Shown here piece by piece: positions 10,056-18,395 of a DNA stretch of 64,000 nucleotides. The notes under the pieces are model-generated. The model was not told the DNA's origin. It did no database searches and saw only the letters and a list, made by a program, of their open reading frames with translations. The stretch is from Mycobacterium yunnanensis. GTDB taxonomy: Bacteria; Actinomycetota; Actinomycetes; Mycobacteriales; Mycobacteriaceae. Every line of letters begins with the position of its first letter. Position 1 is the first letter of the stretch. Made by a program: the position numbers and the translations under genes. The DNA lies in assembly GCF_025823185.1 (NCBI RefSeq), contig NZ_JACKVK010000008.1, positions 918,312 to 982,311 on the forward strand, written 5' to 3'.

Positions 10056-11552
10056 GTGAACATGCCCCGTACCCACGCGGGCCAGCAGTGGCGGGCGCGT
10101 CAGCGCGACCTGCTGAGCCGCATCGTTCGCGAGACCGACCCCCCGACCGGCAGCCTGCCCCGGATCACCGAGAGCAGCCGCAAGCTCGACGCCGCCTACA
10201 GTGCGCGCGTCGGCGAGGTGCTCGACCTCGCCGGGTCGATCGGCGCGATCTTGATGGCATCCGGAATGCCGGCCACCGCCACGATGGAGAACGTCACCGC
10301 GATCACCGTCGCCTACGGTCTGGAACGCTGCGAAGTCGACGTCATCAACACCACGATCCACGTCTCCGCCTACCGCGGCCCCACGGCGGCGCCGGCCAGC
10401 ACGCTGCACATCGTGCAGTCGCGGTCGATGGACTTCAGCCGGCTGGCCGCCGTCGACCGTCTCATCACGCGCATCCGGGCGGGGGAGTTGTCACCGAGCA
10501 CCGCTCGCGACGAACTCGACGCCATCACCACCGCGCCGCACCCCTACAAGCGGTGGATCGCCACCCTGGCCTGGGGTGCGCTGGCCTTCGCCACCGCGGG
10601 AACACTCGGCGCCAGCCTGCTGGCCTGCCTCGTCAGCGCGCTGAGCGCCATGACGATCGACCGGGTGAACCGCCAGCTGAACAAGCACGGCCTGCCGTTC
10701 TTCTTCCAGTACGCAGTAGGTGGCGCCATCGCGACCGCGCCCCCGTTGGTGCTCTACTGGCTCAGCCCGAAGCTGGGCCTGGACTTCGAGCCGACGGTCG
10801 CCATTGCCGCAGGCCTTGTCGTGCTGCTTGCCGGGCTGTCCTTGGTCGGCTCGGTCGGCGACGTCATCACCGGGGCGCCCGTGACCGCCGCGGCCCGATT
10901 CTTCGAATTGGTCATGATGACCGCGGCCACCATCTCCGGGGTGGCCTTGGTGTTGCACCTGGCTGGCCAGTTCGGCGCGCCGTTCGTCGCAATCAGCGGG
11001 TACGCCCCGCCCGCCTTGGCCGAGGTGCCGGCACGCGTGGCCTTCGGTGCCGCGAGCGCGGCGGCCTACGCACTGGCCTGCTACGCCGAACGCACCTCCG
11101 CGGTAGCCGCGGCGTTCGGCGGAGCCGCGGGCACGGTGGTGTTCCTGCTGGCGCAGGGTGCCGGCCTGGGTGCGGTGGTGGCCTCCTTCGCCGCCGCGGT
11201 GCCGATCGGCTTGGTCGGCAGGCTCATGGAACGTCGCAACCTGGCGCCGCCGCTGGTCGTCTCCATTGCGGGCATCGTCCCGCTGCTGCCGGGCTTGGCC
11301 CTGCTGCACGGCATCTACGCCATCCTCAACGACCAGCACGCCGTCGGATTCGCCTCGGTGTTGGGCGCGATGGCCATCGGCACCGCACTCGCGGCGGGCG
11401 TCACGCTGGGCGAGTGGAGTTCGTTCAAGGTGCGCAAGCGTCGGCTGCAGGAACGCAAGCTGAGCCAACAGCGCACTGTGGGATCAGACGAGCCCACCCC
11501 ATTCGTCGACCCCGCGCACGCCGTCGACCGCGCCCTCAAACGGCAGTCCTAG
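10056..11552 (+). CDS. Threonine/serine exporter family protein (ThrE-like)
   Basis: This is a 498-residue membrane protein. Residues ~1-165 are cytosolic and match the DUF1212/ThrE N-terminal hydrolase-like region (LDLAGSIGAILMASGMPATATMENV, AYGLERCEVDV). About ten hydrophobic segments follow, consistent with the two ThrE transmembrane bundles. The C-terminus is a basic tail (KVRKRRLQERKLSQQ). Characterised family members in Corynebacterium export L-threonine and L-serine by proton motive force. The GTG start at 10056 has AGGAG 9 nt upstream; an in-frame ATG lies two codons later. Its stop abuts the whiB3 stop (TAG followed directly by CTA). The transport substrate here is inferred only from family. 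Confidence 0.85.
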   Translation: MNMPRTHAGQQWRARQRDLLSRIVRETDPPTGSLPRITESSRKLDAAYSARVGEVLDLAGSIGAILMASGMPATATMENVTAITVAYGLERCEVDVINTTIHVSAYRGPTAAPASTLHIVQSRSMDFSRLAAVDRLITRIRAGELSPSTARDELDAITTAPHPYKRWIATLAWGALAFATAGTLGASLLACLVSALSAMTIDRVNRQLNKHGLPFFFQYAVGGAIATAPPLVLYWLSPKLGLDFEPTVAIAAGLVVLLAGLSLVGSVGDVITGAPVTAAARFFELVMMTAATISGVALVLHLAGQFGAPFVAISGYAPPALAEVPARVAFGAASAAAYALACYAERTSAVAAAFGGAAGTVVFLLAQGAGLGAVVASFAAAVPIGLVGRLMERRNLAPPLVVSIAGIVPLLPGLALLHGIYAILNDQHAVGFASVLGAMAIGTALAAGVTLGEWSSFKVRKRRLQERKLSQQRTVGSDEPTPFVDPAHAVDRALKRQS

Positions 11553-11843
11553 CTAGGCGCTGCGGCGAATGCCCCGCTTGAGCAGAAGCTCACGTTCGGA
11601 CTCGCTAAGGCCACCCCAAATGCCGTAGGGCTCACCCACCGCAAGGGCGTGTGACCGGCACTGAGTCACCACCGGGCAGCTCCGGCACATTTCCTTGGCA
11701 CGCATTTCACGCTGGGCGCGAGCCCGTCCACGCTCCCCGTCGGGATGGAAGAACATCGAAGAGTCGACGCCCCGGCAAAGTCCTGACATCTGCCAATCCC
11801 AGATGTCGGCGTTGGGCCCGGGCAACTGCTGCGGCTGTGGCAT
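11553..11843 (-). CDS. whiB3: Redox-responsive transcriptional regulator WhiB3
   Basis: This 96-residue Wbl protein begins MPQPQQLPGPNADIWDWQ, almost the same as M. tuberculosis WhiB3. Four cysteines bind a [4Fe-4S] cluster: one in GLCRG, then MCRSCPVVTQC (C-x2-C-x5-C). The G-I-W-G-G turn precedes a basic C-terminus (KRGIRRSA). WhiB3 senses O2, NO and redox state, partners with SigA region 4 and controls lipid and polyketide anabolism. It is convergent with the exporter gene. A GAGG/CCTC pair directly upstream of the ATG could fold and mask the ribosome-binding site. Confidence 0.96.
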   Translation of the reverse strand: MPQPQQLPGPNADIWDWQMSGLCRGVDSSMFFHPDGERGRARAQREMRAKEMCRSCPVVTQCRSHALAVGEPYGIWGGLSESERELLLKRGIRRSA

Positions 11844-12254
11844 GAGGAAAACCCCTCTCTACGCGCATCTTTCGCGAACGATCGAAAGCGTGAGTCGTAT
11901 AACCGATCCGAGCACGTGTCGCCGATGACTACTCGTGCACACAAACTAGAAGGGCTCGTGAACATGGGTCAATAGCCCGCGCATGTGCTCAACCACATAA
12001 CGGCAGGCCGAGAATTTACATCACGTTCATCCATGCGACGCGGGCGAAACGAGACCGCTTACTCGACTTCGCGCCTGGATCGGCGTCACTGCGCATTTGC
12101 GCTGCTCGTGCCTCGACGCGGCGTAGCTCGGCCCGAGGGCGCCGCCGACTCGGTTGACGTCGACGTAACGCGGCGACCACTCACTGTTAACGGAACTTCG
12201 CCTCGACGCCGGGTCTGACCACGCCGACGGGCCTGCGGAAACCAGTGTGCGGCG
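11844..12254. promoter_or_regulatory. 411-bp gene-free region upstream of whiB3
   Basis: No coding region is supported here. It must carry the minus-strand whiB3 promoter and the plus-strand start region of the Rv3415c-like gene. On the minus strand TTATAC (11902-11897) is a possible -10. Just downstream, within the predicted leader, CTTTCG (11869-11874) and CGAAAG (11883-11888) form an inverted repeat separated by 8 bp. The rest shows no clear repeat or RNA gene. Long whiB3 leaders are known, so post-transcriptional control is plausible but unproven. Confidence 0.4.
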
Positions 12255-13058
12255 TTGATAGCGTCCCCGCTGATGACCGAATTCGCCGATGCCGCGTTCG
12301 GGTCCCGACCCGGCCGCTGGCCCCTGCCAGGGGCGAGCACCCCGACGCAGCTGTGGCTCCGCGCCGTGGCAGCCGGCGGTCAGGGCCGCTACGGTGCCGC
12401 GCTGGCCGACCTCGATGCACTCGAGCGCACCAGATCTCCCGGTGCGCTCGCCTCTCTCGCCGCCAGCACCCGGGCGTCGTTCCTCCGTCAGCTCGGCGGG
12501 CACACCGTTGCGCGGGGGTGGGACGCCCGGGCATGGGCCACCGCCGGGGACGACGCCACCGCGGGAGCCGACGCGCTCGCCGGGCTGGCGGCCGACGCGT
12601 TGGGTGTCGGCCGCTACGCCCTCTCGGCCCGGCTCCTGGCCCGCGCCGAGGACGTCGTGGGCCGAGCCGCGGTCCGCGAGGGCCGGCTGCCGGTCCGACT
12701 GGCCTGGGTACGCGCCGAACACGCCATGTTCACCGGAGACGGCGCGGCCGCGGTCGACCACGCCCGACGCGCGGTCGGCCTGGCCACGGGCCTGGGCTCG
12801 GTACGCCACGACACCAAGTCGCGGATCGTGTTGGCCGCCGCACTGTGCGCCGCCGGGGACCTCGGGGGCTCCCGGGCGCAGGCTGACGACGCCCTCGCGG
12901 CCACCGATCGCCACGGGCTGGTGCCGTTGCGGTGGGCCGTGGCCTGCCTGCTCGCCGACATCGGAAGCTCAGTGCACCCGCCGTCACGGATCGCCGCAGT
13001 TCGCGATGCGTCGGCGGACCTCGTCGAACACCGGGGCGGTGCATGGTCGGCGCGGTGA
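12255..13058 (+). CDS. Conserved mycobacterial protein, Rv3415c-like (TPR-like helical)
   Basis: This 267-residue Ala-rich protein is built of helical pairs such as LWLRAVAAGGQGRYGAALAD and GADALAGLAADALGVGRYAL. That pattern suggests degenerate tetratricopeptide-type repeats and a protein-interaction role. No catalytic motif or signal peptide is seen. The start is uncertain: TTG 12255 or ATG 12273 (MTEFADAAF), six codons later. It lies upstream of sigD in the same orientation. By recall, Rv3415c occupies the equivalent site next to sigD (Rv3414c), so conserved adjacency suggests a link to the SigD regulon. The function is unknown. Confidence 0.75.
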   Translation: MIASPLMTEFADAAFGSRPGRWPLPGASTPTQLWLRAVAAGGQGRYGAALADLDALERTRSPGALASLAASTRASFLRQLGGHTVARGWDARAWATAGDDATAGADALAGLAADALGVGRYALSARLLARAEDVVGRAAVREGRLPVRLAWVRAEHAMFTGDGAAAVDHARRAVGLATGLGSVRHDTKSRIVLAAALCAAGDLGGSRAQADDALAATDRHGLVPLRWAVACLLADIGSSVHPPSRIAAVRDASADLVEHRGGAWSAR

Positions 13059-13146
13059 GGCTGCGAGACAGTGAGCGATCACTACTCTTTAGCTGGCGCA
13101 CCCGCCGACATCCGCCCCATCCGTAACGCTGGAGATACTGCCCACG

Positions 13147-13725
13147 ATGACAATTTCGGGAGACAGTCTCGATGGTGTCGTGGCCAGAGCGGTCAATGGC
13201 GATCGAGATGCACTCCGGGAAGTGCTGGAGACCATCCGGCCGATCGTCTTCCGGTATTGCCGGGCGAGGGTCGGGTCAGCGGAACGCAGTGGTCTGTCAG
13301 CAGACGACGTGGCTCAGGAGGTGTGCTTGGCCGCCATCACGGCGCTGCCGCGCTACAAGGATCAGGGACGACCGTTCCTGGCCTTCGTCTACGGCATCGC
13401 CGCACACAAGGTCGCCGACGCTCATCGCGCCCAGGGACGCAACCGGGCCGACGCGACCGACACTCTTCCGGACCGACCCTCGTTGGAGGCCGGTCCCGAA
13501 CAGATGGCGATGGACTCCGACGCCGCCGAGCGGATGAACAAGTTGCTGGCGATCCTGCCCGAGAAGCAGCGCGAGATCCTGGTCCTGCGAGTCGTGGTCG
13601 GCATGAGTGCCGAGGAGACCGCCGAGGCCGTCGGCAGCACCGCCGGCGCCGTGCGGGTGGCTCAGCACCGGGCGCTTGCGCGACTCAAAGGCGAACTGAA
13701 CGGATCGAGGCACGCCGATGCCTGA
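13147..13725 (+). CDS. sigD: RNA polymerase sigma factor SigD (ECF family)
   Basis: This is a 192-residue ECF sigma factor. Region 2 includes IRPIVFRYCRARVG and LSADDVAQEVCLAAITALPRYKDQG, which covers the -10 recognition helix. Region 4 includes LPEKQREILVLRVVVGMSAEETAEAVGSTAGAVRVAQHRAL, a helix-turn-helix for the -35. SigD governs stationary-phase and starvation-related genes in M. tuberculosis. ATG 13147 is favoured because MTISGDSLDGVV aligns with the M. tuberculosis start context. The gene overlaps rsdA by 8 bp, a typical sigma/anti-sigma arrangement. A GTAACGCT box lies 16 bp before the start codon (see findings). Confidence 0.95.
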   Translation: MTISGDSLDGVVARAVNGDRDALREVLETIRPIVFRYCRARVGSAERSGLSADDVAQEVCLAAITALPRYKDQGRPFLAFVYGIAAHKVADAHRAQGRNRADATDTLPDRPSLEAGPEQMAMDSDAAERMNKLLAILPEKQREILVLRVVVGMSAEETAEAVGSTAGAVRVAQHRALARLKGELNGSRHADA

Positions 13726-14968
13726 TTCCAGCCGGTGGAACAACGGCGGTGACCCCTCGCTCAACGAGATCAACCGCGCCGACCGCTTCTTCGAGGCGCT
13801 GGCCGCCAAACAGCCCGCCTACCCGACCGACCACGCCGAGGCAGAACTCGCCTTCCTCTTCTCCGAGCTGCGTGACGACGTGCGCGACGCACCCATCACC
13901 TCTCCGGTCTCGCTGGGGGCCGCGGTCGACGCGCTCAACGGCGGTCTTGCCAAGGACCGGGGATCGCGCCGATCGCTGGCCGTCGTCGGATCCGTGGCCG
14001 CCGCGATGCTCTGCATCGGTGGCTTCGGTACGGCCGTCTACGGCGCCGGCCCGGGCGACAGCCTCTACGGCATGCGGACCGCCCTGTTCGGTCAGCACGA
14101 GCAAACCCGCGACGATCAGGTGTCGCTGGCGTCGGCGCAACTGCAGCAAGTCCAGCAGCTCATCGACGACGGGCAGTGGGAAGAGGCGCAGAGCAAGCTC
14201 GTCGCGGTCAGCAGCACCGTGCAGGACGTCGGACCGGTCGAGCAGAAGCAGCAGCTCGTCGAGCAGTGGAATGCGTTGACCTACAAGGTCGTCGAGCAGG
14301 ACCCCGCCGCGACGTTGCCGCCGCCGGGAGAGCCGTTGCCCGCCCTGCCGTCCTCGCCGCTGACCTGGCTGCCGGTGCCCGTCGTGGAGAGCAGCCCCAG
14401 CTCCGACACGACCACCACCCAAGGTTCGGACGCCTCGACGTCCGAGTCGACGACGACGTCGCCGTCCAACACTGAGACCTCGCCGACCTCGCCGACCTCG
14501 CCGACCTCGCCGACCGACTCGGCGTCGAGCAGTACGACGCCGCCCTCGGACAGCTCCTCCGCGACGCCGTCGTCGAGCCCGTCGGCCCTCCCGTCGTCGT
14601 CGACGGTCCTGTCCACCTCGGCGCCGACGGCGACCAGCACGTCACCCGCGGCTGCGACGACACCGACGAGCACCCCGGCGCCGTCGAGCTCCGCCGCCCC
14701 GGTGAGTTCGGTAGCCCCCGGCAGCACGCCGGCGGCCACCAGCACGCCGGCGGCCACCAGCACGCCGGTGGCCTCCAGCACCGCGCCGAGCACGACGACG
14801 ACGGTGACGCGACAGTCGACGACGAGCCCGCCTCCAGCGGTCGCACCCGCGGCACCGCCGGTGGAATCCGCCCGACCGGCCCCGGCGCCCGCGGCTCAGC
14901 CCAGCACGCAGACGACGGCCCCCGCCGCGCCGAGCACCACGACGACGACCATCGTGCCGCCGGGATGA
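13718..14968 (+). CDS. rsdA: Anti-sigma-D factor RsdA, membrane-anchored, with Pro/Ser/Thr-rich tail
   Basis: This 416-residue protein is coupled to sigD by an 8-bp overlap. Residues ~15-65 (SLNEINRADRFFEALAAKQP, ELAFLFSELRDDVRDAP) form the cytosolic sigma-binding domain. Residues ~86-109 (LAVVGSVAAAMLCIGGFGTA) are a single transmembrane helix, and ~110-190 a helical extracytoplasmic segment. From ~220 to the end it is low-complexity Ser/Thr/Pro/Ala, with DNA-level tandem repeats. In M. tuberculosis RsdA (Rv3413c) sequesters SigD and is degraded by ClpXP1P2. The tail looks like a cell-wall-spanning or glycosylated stalk and is longer than I remember for the M. tuberculosis protein. Confidence 0.9.
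   Translation: MPDSSRWNNGGDPSLNEINRADRFFEALAAKQPAYPTDHAEAELAFLFSELRDDVRDAPITSPVSLGAAVDALNGGLAKDRGSRRSLAVVGSVAAAMLCIGGFGTAVYGAGPGDSLYGMRTALFGQHEQTRDDQVSLASAQLQQVQQLIDDGQWEEAQSKLVAVSSTVQDVGPVEQKQQLVEQWNALTYKVVEQDPAATLPPPGEPLPALPSSPLTWLPVPVVESSPSSDTTTTQGSDASTSESTTTSPSNTETSPTSPTSPTSPTDSASSSTTPPSDSSSATPSSSPSALPSSSTVLSTSAPTATSTSPAAATTPTSTPAPSSSAAPVSSVAPGSTPAATSTPAATSTPVASSTAPSTTTTVTRQSTTSPPPAVAPAAPPVESARPAPAPAAQPSTQTTAPAAPSTTTTTIVPPG
14476..14511 (+). repeat. Four perfect 9-bp tandem repeats in rsdA
   Basis: The unit GACCTCGCC repeats four times in frame and encodes a Thr-Ser-Pro tract in the RsdA tail. Perfect identity at the third codon positions suggests recent slippage and possible length variation between strains. 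Confidence 0.9.
14725..14778 (+). repeat. Three 18-bp tandem repeats in rsdA
   Basis: Two identical 18-bp units (14725-14742 and 14743-14760) are followed by a third copy with two changes (14761-14778). They encode repeats of S-T-P-A-A-T type in the extracytoplasmic tail of RsdA and keep the frame. Confidence 0.85.
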
Positions 14969-14997
14969 CCGGCGCGCGGGTAAGTGGTGTGACGAGG

Positions 14998-15012
14998 GAG
15001 GGCTAAGCCCTC
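14998..15012. terminator. Small hairpin between rsdA and the convergent gene
   Basis: Seven-base arms GAGGGCT (14998-15004) and AGCCCTC (15006-15012) are separated by one base. They lie at the convergent ends of rsdA and the minus-strand DUF5319 gene, overlapping the latter's stop. A bidirectional terminator is possible, but the one-base loop means fewer than seven pairs can form and there is no T-tract. Confidence 0.3.
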
Positions 15013-15415
15013 AGCGATATCCGTCCGACTCCGTCGTCGCCTCGTTCAAGGAGGCGTCGGCATAGCCGCGGCAGTAGTCCCACGTGACGTAGGCGTCGGG
15101 CTCGGGGTCGTAGGCGGGCTCGTGCGGCCGTACGGTGCCGTCCACCAGCAGCTGCAGGAGGTTGGCCCGCAGCATGTCCCAGTCGTGATAGTGATCCTGC
15201 TGGCACTCGTCGCAACAAACCACCAGCCCGCGAATGCCCTTGTGGGCCAACAAAGCTTCGTACACGGCAAGATCGGCCAAATCGGCCTCGACGGCAATGC
15301 GTTCCTGGGAGTCGAGCGGCTGGCCAGGTTCCAGTGCGTCCAGCGCCGCGGTGGGGTCGCTCGGATCATCGGCGAAGGGGTCGGGCGGCAAACCCGGTGG
15401 CAGATGGTCACGCAC
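15011..15415 (-). CDS. Conserved actinobacterial protein, Rv3412-like (DUF5319)
   Basis: This 134-residue cytosolic protein is acidic in its N-terminal half ([21 protein letters not shown]) and carries the conserved core [26 protein letters not shown]. The Cys and His cluster (CC-x2-C, H-x-H) could bind a metal. The C-terminus holds [15 protein letters not shown]. Homologues occur next to guaB2 and sigD across actinobacteria, by recall as Rv3412. No function is established. It is convergent with rsdA and divergent from guaB2. Confidence 0.8.
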   Translation of the reverse strand: MRDHLPPGLPPDPFADDPSDPTAALDALEPGQPLDSQERIAVEADLADLAVYEALLAHKGIRGLVVCCDECQQDHYHDWDMLRANLLQLLVDGTVRPHEPAYDPEPDAYVTWDYCRGYADASLNEATTESDGYR

Positions 15416-15553
15416 GGTTCCACACTACTCAGCACGTCGGGTGTCGCGCCAGCCGTCCGCACCGTATTCCAGGCACTTTTCGGGGATGCGCGAGTGTTGC
15501 CACCGCGTTGCCAACGGTGCGTGTACGCCAAGCTCCGCCCGGGACCCCGATAG

Positions 15554-17134
<1,581 letters not shown>

Positions 17135-17178
17135 GGAGTCGCCGATGAGCGCTCGCGCGAAGAGAGACGATCTGACAT

Positions 17179-18327
17179 ATGCGTGACATGGTCGAAATCG
17201 GCATGGGCCGAACCGCCCGCCGGACCTACGAACTCCGTGACATCAACATCGTGCCGTCGCGTCGCACCCGGTCGTCGCAGGACGTGTCGACGGCGTGGCA
17301 GCTCGACGCGTACCGATTCGAGGTGCCCGTCGTCGCGCATCCCACCGATGCGCTGGTGTCGGTCGAGTTCGCCATCGAGTTGGGCAGGCTCGGTGGCCTC
17401 GGGGTGCTCAACGGAGAAGGTTTGATCGGCCGCCACGCCGACGTCGAGGCCAAGGTCGCCCAGGTGGTCGAGGCGGCGGCGAAGGAGCCCGAATCGTCGG
17501 CGGCGATCCGGCTGCTGCAACAGTTCCACTCCGCGCCCCTGGATCCGGATCTGTTGGGCAGTGCGGTCGCCCGCATCCGCGAGGCCGGCGTCACCACCGC
17601 GGTGCGGGTCAGCCCGCAGAATGCCCAGGCCCTCACGCCGGCGCTGGTCGCCGCCGGGATCGACCTACTCGTCATCCAGGGCACGATCATCTCCGCAGAG
17701 CGCGTCGCACGAGACCGCGACGGGTCCGGTGAACCGCTGAACCTCAAGACCTTCATCTCCGAGCTCGACGTGCCGGTGGTCGCCGGTGGCGTGCTCGACC
17801 ACCGCACCGCGCTGCACCTCATGCGCACGGGTGCGGCAGGCGTCATCGTCGGGTACGGCTCCACCTCCGGGGTGACGACCAGCGACGAGGTGCTGGGCAT
17901 CAGCGTCCCGATGGCCACCGCCATCGCCGACGCGGCCGCGGCCCGCCGCGAGTACCTCGACGAGACGGGTGGCCGCTACGTCCACGTGCTCGCCGACGGT
18001 GACATCCACACCTCCGGCGAGCTTGCCAAGGCCATCGCCTGCGGAGCCGACGCGGTCGTCCTCGGTACCCCGTTGTCGACGGCCGCCGAAGCGCTTGGCG
18101 ACGGTTGGTTCTGGCCGTCGGCGGCGGCGCACCCGTCGCTGCCACGTGGTGCGATGCTGCAGATCGCACGCGGCGAGCGCCCGTCACTCGAGCAGGTCCT
18201 CACCGGACCGTCCGACGATCCGTTTGGCTCGTTGAACCTGGTCGGAGGCTTGCGCAGGTCGATGGCAAAGGCCGGGTACTGCGATCTCAAGGAGTTCCAA
18301 AAGGTGGGCTTGACGGTCGGGTCCTGA
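17179..18327 (+). CDS. guaB3: IMP dehydrogenase-like protein GuaB3
   Basis: This 382-residue IMPDH/GMP-reductase-superfamily protein lacks the CBS pair present in GuaB2. It begins VEIGMGRTARRTYELRDINIVPSRRTRSS, the hallmark GuaB3 start. The barrel contains HVLADGDIHTSGELAKAIAC (phosphate site) and ends in LVGGLRRSMAKAGYCDLKEFQKV. The canonical IMPDH catalytic loop GxGSICTTR is not found: the equivalent segment reads GAAGVIVGYGSTSGVTTSDE, with no obvious nucleophilic Cys. Its activity in mycobacteria is unresolved. It sits 44 bp after guaB2, an arrangement conserved across mycobacteria. Confidence 0.92.
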   Translation: MRDMVEIGMGRTARRTYELRDINIVPSRRTRSSQDVSTAWQLDAYRFEVPVVAHPTDALVSVEFAIELGRLGGLGVLNGEGLIGRHADVEAKVAQVVEAAAKEPESSAAIRLLQQFHSAPLDPDLLGSAVARIREAGVTTAVRVSPQNAQALTPALVAAGIDLLVIQGTIISAERVARDRDGSGEPLNLKTFISELDVPVVAGGVLDHRTALHLMRTGAAGVIVGYGSTSGVTTSDEVLGISVPMATAIADAAAARREYLDETGGRYVHVLADGDIHTSGELAKAIACGADAVVLGTPLSTAAEALGDGWFWPSAAAHPSLPRGAMLQIARGERPSLEQVLTGPSDDPFGSLNLVGGLRRSMAKAGYCDLKEFQKVGLTVGS

Positions 18328-18333
18328 CCCGAC
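18316..18333 (+). terminator. Hairpin at the guaB3 stop
   Basis: Arms GTCGGGT (18316-18322) and ACCCGAC (18327-18333) enclose a CCTG loop, with the guaB3 stop codon starting in the loop and a short TTTA after. It is a modest candidate terminator between guaB3 and choD. Confidence 0.4.
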
Positions 18334-18366
18334 TGCTTTACAAGTTAGGGTCTCCTGTCTAGCGGG

Positions 18367-18389
18367 TTACCTGCCGGTAAGTTCATAAT
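18367..18389 (+). promoter_or_regulatory. choD promoter with palindrome and leaderless geometry
   Basis: A -10-like CATAAT lies at 18384-18389, and the choD ATG begins at 18396. The expected transcription start therefore falls on or next to the start codon, predicting a leaderless mRNA. Directly upstream is the palindrome TTACC-TGCC-GGTAA (18367-18380), well placed to be an operator. I cannot name the regulator. Confidence 0.5.
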
Positions 18390-18395
18390 GGGCAA

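Noticed and set aside
10088..11581. 497-codon Arg/Pro-rich frame on the same strand as the ThrE-like gene
   Set aside because: Out-of-frame shadow; the membrane-protein frame has helices, start and ribosome-binding site.
14476..14778. Short tandem repeats as a possible CRISPR array
   Set aside because: Units of 9 and 18 bp have no spacers and encode the low-complexity tail of RsdA in frame.
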